Origin: Candidatus Magasanikbacteria bacterium CG1_02_32_51
Lineage (GTDB): Bacteria > Patescibacteriota > Patescibacteriia > Magasanikbacterales > UBA922
Direction of reading: 5' to 3'
Assembly: GCA_001871435.1 (NCBI GenBank)
Contig: MNVC01000017.1
Location: 1 to 7,779, forward strand
DNA length: 7,779 nucleotides
Shown: positions 1 to 4,339 of the stretch, piece by piece
Layout: each line of letters begins with the position of its first letter
Numbering within the stretch: position 1 is the stretch's first letter
Translations under genes and position numbers: made by a program
Notes under the pieces: generated by a model
The model's database searches: none
Seen by the model: the letters and a program-made list of their open reading frames with translations, nothing else
Told to the model about the DNA's origin: nothing

Positions 1-239
1 AGATTGAACAAAGGTTTACTAAGGTTAAACATCCTTATACCAACGGTAAAGCTGAACGTGTTATTAGAACTCTAATGGAGATGTGGCATAATAAAACTAA
101 GTTTAATAGTAGAGCTCATAGAAAGACAGAACTTATTAGATTTATTAACTGGTATAATACTGTCAAACCTCATAAAGGTCTAAATAATCTCACACCTTTA
201 GAGCAACTTATTAACTATTTTTATCCTAATGAATTGTAA
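1..239 (+). CDS. IS481-type transposase, C-terminal fragment (cut by window edge)
   Basis: The reading frame with codons starting at base 3 is open from the left edge to TAA at 237-239, giving 78 visible residues. It carries the end of a DDE (rve-type) integrase core. The stretch HPYTNGKAERVIRTL contains the expected catalytic glutamate (codon 54-56). It is followed by the family's late block with NWYNTVKPHKGL and a TPLEQL ending. This spacing, with Tyr-Asn and the Pro-His pair after the glutamate helix, is typical of IS481-family (IS3-related) transposases, which cut and join element ends during transposition. The two catalytic aspartates and the start lie to the left, so intactness cannot be judged. 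Base composition matches the surroundings. The family call is from pattern recognition; another IS3-superfamily group is possible. Confidence 0.8.
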   Translation, partial: IEQRFTKVKHPYTNGKAERVIRTLMEMWHNKTKFNSRAHRKTELIRFINWYNTVKPHKGLNNLTPLEQLINYFYPNEL

Positions 240-270
240 ACAACGCTTTACTTTCTTACACCTAAATTTA

Positions 271-300
271 TTGACTTTTCTTTATATAAATCATTATTAT
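271..300 (+). promoter_or_regulatory. Possible rightward promoter at the insertion-sequence end
   Basis: TTGACT (271-276) and TATTAT (295-300) are separated by 18 bases, each one mismatch from sigma70 consensus. Transcription would start near 307 and run towards the antisense side of the tRNA gene. It would converge with the stronger leftward promoter at 308-336. The region is very A+T-rich, so chance resemblance is a real possibility. Confidence 0.25.
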
Positions 301-307
301 AGTATAT

Positions 308-336
308 ATTATAGCACAAAAAATAACTTTTGTCAA
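308..336 (-). promoter_or_regulatory. Consensus sigma70-type promoter pointing left into the transposase
   Basis: On the minus strand TTGACA (331-336) and TATAAT (308-313) are separated by exactly 17 bases, a perfect match in both boxes and spacing. The predicted start is near 301. The transcript would run antisense through the transposase 3' end. No leftward gene is visible in bases 1-300, so the product is either antisense RNA or a gene beyond the window. The 9-bp dyad at 351-376 lies 14 bases upstream of the -35 box. Confidence 0.65.
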
Positions 337-350
337 GTCAAATATAGCTT

Positions 351-376
351 GTTTGTATATACTACTCTATACAAAC
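351..376. repeat. Perfect 9-bp inverted repeat (dyad) next to a promoter
   Basis: GTTTGTATA (351-359) and TATACAAAC (368-376) are exact reverse complements with an 8-base loop. The dyad lies between the 3' end of the minus-strand tRNA gene (392) and the -35 box at 331-336. It could be a protein-binding operator or a 3' hairpin of the tRNA transcript. The missing T-run argues against an ordinary intrinsic terminator. Confidence 0.6.
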
Positions 377-391
377 GCACATAAATGATTG

Positions 392-463
392 TGTCCCCGA
401 CATGAGTTGAACATGTGTCTAAGGTTTAGGAAACCCCAATTCTATCCACTGAACTACGGGGAC
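392..463 (-). tRNA. tRNA-Arg with anticodon CCU
   Basis: The minus strand folds into a complete cloverleaf. The acceptor is GTCCCCG paired with CGGGGAC (7 bp). The D arm is GTTC/GAAT. The anticodon stem GGGGT/ACCTT encloses loop TTCCTAA. The variable region is 4 bases, and the T arm ACATG/CATGT encloses loop TTCAACT. The anticodon CCU is at 428-430 and reads the arginine codon AGG. The discriminator is A (392), and the following bases CAA show that the 3' CCA is not encoded and must be added after transcription. Some stem pairs are G-U wobbles, but no arm is broken. No clear promoter was found in the A+T-rich DNA to its right. An insertion sequence lies just downstream. Confidence 0.95.
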
Positions 464-515
464 TTGTACTAAAAAACCAAATTACAAAATCCAAATTCCA
501 AATACTTTACATATA

Positions 516-524
516 TGATATAAT
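516..524 (+). promoter_or_regulatory. Extended -10 promoter for the small membrane protein gene
   Basis: TGATATAAT at 516-524 is a perfect extended -10 element (TGnTATAAT). The bases at the -35 position (about 496-501, TTCCAA) match poorly, as is usual when the extended -10 is present. The start would be near 531, leaving a leader of about 20 bases before the ATG at 552. Confidence 0.5.
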
Positions 525-551
525 ACAGGCATACTTAATTCAAAATAATCT

Positions 552-788
552 ATGAAACATCTTTTACATCCAATCGTTGGCTGGTACGGAGCTATTGTTA
601 TCTTATTAGCCTTTATGTTTATAAATTTTGATATAATAGCTGTAGATACTATACTCTATCAACTAATGAACATTACCGGCGCTTTGGCTTTGATATATTA
701 TTCTGCTAGTAAAAAAGACTATCCCACATCGGTTTTAAATGTTTTCTGGGCTTTTATAGCCATTATTGCAATCACTAAACTATTTTGA
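552..788 (+). CDS. Small three-helix membrane protein, CBU_0592-like
   Basis: This encodes 78 residues, almost all hydrophobic. Three likely membrane helices lie at about residues 10-30, 33-52 and 60-78, joined by short loops; one loop holds SASKKDYPTS and should be cytoplasmic by the positive-inside rule. The pattern GWYGA..., then LYQLMNITGALAL, then a C-terminal SVLNVFWAFIAI resembles the CBU_0592-type family of about 80-residue bacterial membrane proteins, whose function is unknown. No signal peptide, catalytic residues or ligand motif can be seen. The ATG is the first in frame and lies about 20 bases after an extended -10 promoter; no Shine-Dalgarno is visible. TGA ends the gene one base before a possible coupled mini-ORF. 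The membrane assignment is sure; the family name is from memory of its motif pattern. Confidence 0.8.
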   Translation: MKHLLHPIVGWYGAIVILLAFMFINFDIIAVDTILYQLMNITGALALIYYSASKKDYPTSVLNVFWAFIAIIAITKLF

Positions 789-789
789 T

Positions 790-867
790 ATGTTAGCTAT
801 ACTAATAGGAGTCTTTGGTATTATTGCGATAGCAATTGTATCCTTTTTTTTCAGCAAAAGCAAATGA
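790..867 (+). CDS. Possible 25-residue single-helix membrane peptide
   Basis: An ATG one base after the upstream TGA opens 25 codons. The peptide is an uninterrupted hydrophobic helix (about residues 2-20, rich in Ile, Ala, Phe and Val) with a basic tail SKSK, as expected for a one-pass membrane peptide. The stop-to-start distance would suit translational coupling to the 78-residue membrane protein. There is no Shine-Dalgarno and no homology that I recognise. Hydrophobic short frames arise easily in A+T-rich DNA, so this is only a candidate. Confidence 0.35.
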   Translation: MLAILIGVFGIIAIAIVSFFFSKSK

Positions 868-870
868 GTA

Positions 871-876
871 TATAAT
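871..876 (+). promoter_or_regulatory. Possible -10 box upstream of rmuC
   Basis: TATAAT at 871-876 matches the -10 consensus, but the DNA about 17 bases upstream is a T-run without a good -35. Transcription from here would start near 883 and place most of the 880-937 repeat cluster in a 95-base rmuC leader. A competing candidate is TTGACC (943-948) with CAATAT (966-971), 17 bases apart. It would start at or beside the ATG at 978 and make a leaderless message. Confidence 0.25.
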
Positions 877-877
877 A

Positions 878-937
878 GTCTACAGCTTACGGTCGACAGT
901 CTTATGATCTGTAGTCCGTCAACTGTTGTCTGTAGTC
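878..937. repeat. Cluster of degenerate inverted and direct repeats upstream of rmuC
   Basis: The word TCTGTAGTC occurs at 908-916 and again at 929-937, 21 bases apart. CTACAG (880-885) is the reverse complement of CTGTAG in both. GTCGACAGT (892-900) is nearly the reverse complement of ACTGTTGTC (922-930, one mismatch). The block can fold on itself in more than one way and encodes no protein. It resembles the repeat cluster at 5351-5430 in style but not in sequence. Confidence 0.5.
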
Positions 938-977
938 ATACCTTGACCTAACTAAATAATCTTTTCAATATTAAATT

Positions 978-2099
978 ATGCAAACTGCAATACTTGCCAT
1001 ACTAGCATTATTACTTATAGCTACTCTTGCTATTTTATTTTTTCTTTACAAAAAAATACAAGAATTAAAAAAAACAGAAGGGGGAGAACAAAATATGTTT
1101 ATGTTGTTACAACAACAGATGCAGGAGTTGAATAAGACCTTAGATCAAAAGATGAATGAAACAAACAAAAGCATGGGCGATACTCAAAATGTCATTAACA
1201 AAACATTGCAAGAACAATTCGGACAAAATAGTAAGATAATCCAAGGAATATCTAGCCAAAGCAACAAAATGATTGCTGATATTACCGAGAAACTTACTAG
1301 TCTAGACAAAACCAATCAACAAGTCATTGGTTTTTCAGAACAACTATCTAACCTAGAAAAAGTTTTGAAGCATCAAAAACAACGTGGTAATCTTGGTGAA
1401 GCTGGTTTGCAACTGGTAATAGAAAATATGTTACCACCTGGAGCTTATGAATTCCAACACAAATTTGATGATGGGGATATTGTGGATGCTCTTATCATCA
1501 CCAAAGAAGGAACTATCCCTGTGGATGCCAAATTTTCTCTGGACAATTATCAAAGACTTCTACATGAAGAGGATGAGAATGTACGAAAAAAACTAGAAGT
1601 AGATTTCAAAAATGATTTGAAAAAACGTATTGATGAAACAAGCAAATACATCAAAACCAAAGAAGGAACACTAGAATTCGCTTTTATGTTTATCCCATCT
1701 GAGGCCATATATTATGATTTACTTGTCAATGAAGTCGGGGCGGTGAAAGTAAATACTCGCAACCTGATTGATTATGCTTTCAATGAGAAAAAGGTAATTA
1801 TTGTATCACCTACAACTTTTGCAGCATACTTGCAAACAGTACTTCAAGGTCTTCGTGCCATGAAGATTGAAGAGGGCGCCAAACAAATAAGAAAAAATGT
1901 TGAACAACTAGGCAAACACCTTACTGCTTATGATGAATTCATGAAAAAACTTGGTATCAGTATGACGACAACCGTCAATCACTACAACACTGCCTACAAA
2001 GAATTAGGTAAAATTGACAAAGATGTCGTTAGAATTACTGATGGAGAAAAAAGTATTGAGCCAGAATTATTAGATAAACCAAGATTGGAAATAGAATAA
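978..2099 (+). CDS. rmuC: DNA recombination protein RmuC
   Basis: RmuC family proteins are membrane-anchored and predicted to be nucleases; in E. coli the gene limits recombination at inverted repeats. The protein has 373 residues. An N-terminal membrane helix spans residues 3-23. A Gln/Asn/Lys-rich coiled coil runs from about 25 to 130. The RmuC domain runs from about 132 to 350 and starts with the hallmark RGNLGEAGL (136-144). The acidic DGDIVDALI followed by PVDAKF (181-186) fits a PD-(D/E)xK nuclease core. FMFIPSEAIY (237-245 region) and VSPTTFAAYLQTV (276-288) are further family blocks. The length is shorter than the E. coli protein (about 475) but normal for the family. The ATG at 978 is chosen because it gives a full membrane anchor; no Shine-Dalgarno precedes it. 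The gene appears monocistronic and ends before the two-way terminator at 2158-2229. Confidence 0.93.
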   Translation: MQTAILAILALLLIATLAILFFLYKKIQELKKTEGGEQNMFMLLQQQMQELNKTLDQKMNETNKSMGDTQNVINKTLQEQFGQNSKIIQGISSQSNKMIADITEKLTSLDKTNQQVIGFSEQLSNLEKVLKHQKQRGNLGEAGLQLVIENMLPPGAYEFQHKFDDGDIVDALIITKEGTIPVDAKFSLDNYQRLLHEEDENVRKKLEVDFKNDLKKRIDETSKYIKTKEGTLEFAFMFIPSEAIYYDLLVNEVGAVKVNTRNLIDYAFNEKKVIIVSPTTFAAYLQTVLQGLRAMKIEEGAKQIRKNVEQLGKHLTAYDEFMKKLGISMTTTVNHYNTAYKELGKIDKDVVRITDGEKSIEPELLDKPRLEIE

Positions 2100-2157
2100 T
2101 TTATTTATAAAACATTCTTGATATACTACATTATTATAATAAAAAATAAATCATAAC

Positions 2158-2229
2158 AAAAAACCACTCGTCCTCCCTGCGATATTTCCCATAATTATGA
2201 GACTCATCGCATGATTCGAGTGGTTTTTT
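2158..2229. terminator. Two-way intrinsic terminator with a large structured loop
   Basis: CCACTCG (2164-2170) and CGAGTGG (2217-2223) pair exactly and are extended by A-run and T-run flanks, so a terminator hairpin with a U-tract forms on either strand. It serves convergent rmuC (+) and the high-G+C gene (-). The 46-base loop is itself structured: TGCGAT (2178-2183) pairs with ATCGCA (2206-2211), and a 10-bp palindrome CATAATTATG sits at 2190-2199. Ordinary terminator loops are 3-10 bases, so this is unusual. Confidence 0.75.
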
Positions 2230-2287
2230 GATTTTCGAGACGCGAGCGAACACCCGAGGGTGAAACGCCCGCTTCTCTTCCTCCTTT

Positions 2288-2650
2288 TCAGTTTAGAAAC
2301 TGATGATGACTGTTCACCAGCTGTGATTTCTCCACGATGATGACGACTTTGTAGCCATCCATCATGGCACACAGCACCGAAGCGCCGAAAGCCGGGTGGC
2401 GAAGAATGGTACGCGCGATTTCACGCACCTTCTCCAAACCGAGTGCCTTATAGGCACGACGCGCCTTCTCGTTGTCGGGGCTGACACGAGTGGTGTCGAT
2501 ATCATACCCCTGGATGTTGTACGCAGTCGTGTGCACATGGAGGTCGTACGGCGGAATCCTCCCGCGCTGGAGATTGGTGAGCAGACACTTGGCCTGCTCA
2601 TCAGACATCTCGTTGATTCGATCGGACACTGACATATTACTTCTTCCCAT
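2288..2650 (-). CDS. Unrecognised 120-residue protein in a high-G+C island
   Basis: I do not recognise this protein. It is soluble-looking, with mixed charge, no signal peptide and no membrane segment. Landmarks are a helical start (MSDEQAKCLLTNLQRGR), a central Tyr/Asp/His-rich part (PYDLHVHTTAYNIQ), a basic helical stretch (NEKARRAYKALGLEKVREI) and a hydrophobic end (YKVVIIVEK). G+C is about 54% over 2281-2640 by hand count, against about a third or less in neighbours, and the codons favour G or C in third position. This supports a genuine coding frame of foreign origin. It has a near-consensus promoter (2725-2753) and AAGGA 11 bases before ATG 2650. A second ATG (2635, residue 6) is also possible, giving 115 residues. 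A 7-bp palindrome TCAGTTT/AAACTGA overlaps the stop codon. The gene is convergent with rmuC and divergent from rpsT. Confidence 0.7.
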   Translation of the reverse strand: MGRSNMSVSDRINEMSDEQAKCLLTNLQRGRIPPYDLHVHTTAYNIQGYDIDTTRVSPDNEKARRAYKALGLEKVREIARTILRHPAFGASVLCAMMDGYKVVIIVEKSQLVNSHHQFLN

Positions 2651-2666
2651 GATGTGTGGTTTCCTT

Positions 2667-2686
2667 TATTGACGGCTTAGTCAATA
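2667..2686 (-). promoter_or_regulatory. Leader hairpin of the high-G+C gene
   Basis: TATTGAC and GTCAATA (2667-2673 and 2680-2686) pair perfectly around a 6-base loop. The hairpin lies in the predicted 5' leader (about 2651-2718), between an upstream purine-rich AGGAGAGG (2692-2699) and the AAGGA just before the start codon at 2650. It could control ribosome access or stabilise the message. There is no T-run, so it is not a terminator. Confidence 0.5.
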
Positions 2687-2724
2687 CCCTTCCTCTCCTA
2701 AACTAGGGTAAAGACATGCGTAAG

Positions 2725-2753
2725 AGTATATACAAAAAATCTCAAATTGTCAA
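2725..2753 (-). promoter_or_regulatory. Near-consensus promoter of the high-G+C gene
   Basis: On the minus strand TTGACA (2748-2753) and TATACT (2725-2730) are 17 bases apart. Transcription should start near 2718 and give a leader of about 68 bases before ATG 2650. It is back to back with the rpsT promoter, with 38 bases between the two -35 boxes. Confidence 0.75.
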
Positions 2754-2791
2754 GATGACCTATCAAAAAAATATTTAAAAACAGCTTAGCC

Positions 2792-2820
2792 TTGACAAAA
2801 AAATACAAATAACCTATACT
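2792..2820 (+). promoter_or_regulatory. Promoter of rpsT
   Basis: TTGACA (2792-2797) and TATACT (2815-2820) are separated by exactly 17 bases. The start would be near 2827, leaving a leader of about 79 bases before the rpsT ATG at 2906. A strong promoter fits a ribosomal protein gene. Confidence 0.8.
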
Positions 2821-2835
2821 AAGCACGCTCTCAAT

Positions 2836-2879
2836 AGTACATAAACAGTTTAGGATTGTTCTACCTAAAAAATTGTACT
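2836..2879 (+). promoter_or_regulatory. Structured leader of rpsT mRNA
   Basis: Two nested stems can form in the leader: AGTAC (2836-2840) with GTACT (2875-2879), and inside it TTTAGG (2849-2854) with CCTAAA (2864-2869) around a 9-base loop. Ribosomal protein operons are often controlled by binding of the encoded protein to such leaders, and S20 represses its own synthesis in E. coli. That this hairpin binds bS20 is inference. Confidence 0.45.
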
Positions 2880-2905
2880 GCTTAAAAAAATATTTTAAAA
2901 AAATT

Positions 2906-3217
2906 ATGCCAATCTTACAAAATGCCAAAAAAGCATTACGTCAAGCAAAAAAACGTGAAGCTGCCAACAAAATTGTCAAAAAAGTTTATAAAGATGCCCT
3001 AAAAAGCGCTCGCAAAGCTGTTGCAACTGGTGAAAAAGATTTAACTGAAAAAATCCGTTTAGCACAAAAAACTTTGGGTAAAGCTGTAAAAAAAGGTATT
3101 TTGAAAAAAAATGCTGCCTCACGTTATTTGTCTAGATTATCCAAAAAAGTAGCAACTCCAAAAATAGAAAATAAAACAATAAAGGAAAAAATAATAAAAA
3201 AAGTTGCTAAAAAATAA
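2906..3217 (+). CDS. rpsT: 30S ribosomal protein bS20
   Basis: bS20 is a three-helix primary binder of 16S rRNA in the 30S subunit body. The start at 2906 (MPILQNAKKALRQ...) is chosen over the in-frame ATG at 2873, because family members begin with MPN/MPx-I-xxAKKRxRQ and the extra 11 residues lie in the leader stem. The protein is 103 residues. Residues 1-83 match the family with alternating Lys/Arg/Ala helices, including KKREAANKIVKK, the IRLAQKTLGKAVKKG block and LKKNAASRYLSRLSKKV near the end. Residues 84-103 form an extra lysine-rich tail (usual length is about 85-90 residues). No Shine-Dalgarno is present; only A and T precede the ATG. It has its own promoter, leader and terminator and is followed by the GGDEF gene on the same strand. 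Confidence 0.93.
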   Translation: MPILQNAKKALRQAKKREAANKIVKKVYKDALKSARKAVATGEKDLTEKIRLAQKTLGKAVKKGILKKNAASRYLSRLSKKVATPKIENKTIKEKIIKKVAKK

Positions 3218-3232
3218 AATAACATATACAAT
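3204..3232 (+). promoter_or_regulatory. Possible promoter for the GGDEF gene
   Basis: TTGCTA (3204-3209) and TACAAT (3227-3232) are 17 bases apart, the -10 being one mismatch from consensus. Transcription would start near 3239, inside the rpsT terminator. The new message would carry only the right arm and could not refold the terminator. The A+T-rich setting makes chance a risk. Confidence 0.35.
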
Positions 3233-3265
3233 AAATCCTGACTAATAAGTCAGGATTTTTATTTT
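3233..3265 (+). terminator. Intrinsic terminator of rpsT
   Basis: AAATCCTGAC (3233-3242) and GTCAGGATTT (3249-3258) pair over 10 bp around a 6-base loop (TAATAA), followed by a T-rich tract. It lies 15 bases after the rpsT stop codon. The mirror strand also has an A-rich flank but no minus-strand gene enters from the right here. Confidence 0.9.
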
Positions 3266-3281
3266 ATCAAAAAAAATTTAT

Positions 3282-4259
3282 ATGGAAGAAGCACCACAAC
3301 CAAGAGAAATAATTTTTCAAGGAGAAAATACCGATACAAAAGAAATAAAAAATAAAATAGATTCTTATTTTGAAAATCTACAAAAAGAAGGCTGGACAGA
3401 AAAAGACACCAAAAAAATGTGGGATTTATTTTTGGAAAAATATAGAAGATCAATGAAAAGTGCTGGTTGGAAAAAGAAAAAAATAACAAATGAATACAGA
3501 TCACAGATAACCACAGAATTATTAGCAGAAATAAGAATGATGACCGAAGGTATTTTAAAAGAAAGAAAAGAAAGTTTGACTCCAGAATTATTGAATAGAT
3601 ATGGAGCTGAACAAGAATTCTTGAGAAGAATTGAAGATATAAAAGAAACAAAAAAAGTTGTAGTATTAATAAATTTTGATTTAGACGGTTTCAAAGCAAC
3701 AAACGATACTTTTGGTCATCTAGCAGGCGATAGATTACTTACACAAATTGGGACAAATATTTACAATGCCATAAAATCAGAAGATGTTGGCATTAGATTT
3801 AGTGGCGATGAATTTGGTATATTGATATCAATTCCAGAATCAAAACAAGATGAAATAAAAGCTATTGTAGATAGAATAACCAAAAAAATAGAAACAAAAA
3901 CAAAAAGGGAAGACGGTACAACACAATCTATCAGTGTTGGCTATACCGTTGTAACTCCTGAAATGTCTGAAAAAGAAAATTTATTCAAAGAAAGTCGCAA
4001 AAAAGCTGACAAAGCCAGTGAAATTTCAAAACTTATTAGAACAAAAGAACTTTTGGATCAAAAATCAGACTTAGATTCTACGTCAAGAATAATTTCTTCA
4101 GACAAAATAGAAGAATATTTAAATAAAGAAGAAATAGAAAAATTATCTTATATTAGACAAGTCATGCGCCCAATGCAAGAAATATTAAAAAATAAATCAG
4201 AACAAGAAATTGTAGAACACGCTCTAGAATGTTACAGTAAATTGGTAGAAAAAAAATAA
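3282..4259 (+). CDS. Soluble GGDEF-domain protein with variant SGDEF signature
   Basis: GGDEF domains make cyclic di-GMP from two GTP when the active site is intact. The protein has 325 residues with no signal peptide or membrane segment. Residues 1-95 are a charged helical region with two Gly-Trp points. The domain runs from about 96 to 255: LTPELLNR (99-106) corresponds to the usual LTGLxNR entry, FDLDGFK (132-138) holds the first metal aspartate, and ND (141-142) and GH (145-146) are nucleotide-site residues. The signature is SGDEF (174-178) rather than GGDEF. Allosteric I-site RxxD is replaced by KSED (165-168). Residues 256-325 form an extra helical tail rich in Glu and Lys. No sensor, EAL or HD-GYP domain is attached. 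Metal-binding residues remain, so activity is possible but unproven; a role as nucleotide-binding or structural protein is the alternative. Confidence 0.88.
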   Translation: MEEAPQPREIIFQGENTDTKEIKNKIDSYFENLQKEGWTEKDTKKMWDLFLEKYRRSMKSAGWKKKKITNEYRSQITTELLAEIRMMTEGILKERKESLTPELLNRYGAEQEFLRRIEDIKETKKVVVLINFDLDGFKATNDTFGHLAGDRLLTQIGTNIYNAIKSEDVGIRFSGDEFGILISIPESKQDEIKAIVDRITKKIETKTKREDGTTQSISVGYTVVTPEMSEKENLFKESRKKADKASEISKLIRTKELLDQKSDLDSTSRIISSDKIEEYLNKEEIEKLSYIRQVMRPMQEILKNKSEQEIVEHALECYSKLVEKK

Positions 4260-4280
4260 AGAAATTTTGTTTTCTTTATT
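4255..4280. terminator. A+T-rich hairpin at the end of the GGDEF gene
   Basis: AATAAAGAAA (4255-4264) and TTTCTTTATT (4271-4280) pair over 10 bp around a 6-base loop and overlap the GGDEF stop codon. On the plus strand no clean T-run follows. On the minus strand eight T-type bases follow, so it may better stop transcription coming from holA. The stem has a single G-C pair and is weak. Confidence 0.35.
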
Positions 4281-4305
4281 CAGTTATTTAAAAATACTCA
4301 ACTTA

Positions 4306-4339
4306 AGAAAGATCCCTCGCTGTATTCTCAGCTCAGGAT
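4306..4339 (-). terminator. Possible terminator of holA
   Basis: Starting at the holA stop codon, the minus strand reads ATCCT, GA, GCTG, a 6-base loop, CAGC, GA, GGGAT and then CTTTCTT. This forms a 4-bp and a 5-bp helix (one G-U pair) separated by opposed GA/GA bases, a tandem that commonly forms sheared pairs. The T-run is interrupted by C, so strength is uncertain. Confidence 0.45.

Noticed and set aside
2151..2372. Minus-strand frame of 73 codons through the terminator
   Set aside because: It runs through the terminator hairpin and overlaps the 3' part of the better-supported cassette gene in another frame; codon use is not coherent.
2500..2560. DLHVHT motif suggesting a PHP-type phosphoesterase
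   Set aside because: PHP domains need several further His/Asp motifs over about 200 residues; the protein is only 120 long and none are present.
2396..2672. Two plus-strand frames within the cassette
   Set aside because: They are opposite-strand shadows of the 2288-2650 gene, whose promoter, leader and codon bias point to the minus strand.
2873..2905. Earlier in-frame ATG for rpsT
   Set aside because: The extra 11 residues are outside the family pattern, and the codons lie in the leader stem.
3259..3694. Minus-strand hydrophobic frames opposite the GGDEF gene
   Set aside because: They are mirror translations of lysine-rich codons (AAA to TTT), giving Phe/Leu-rich strings without gene structure.
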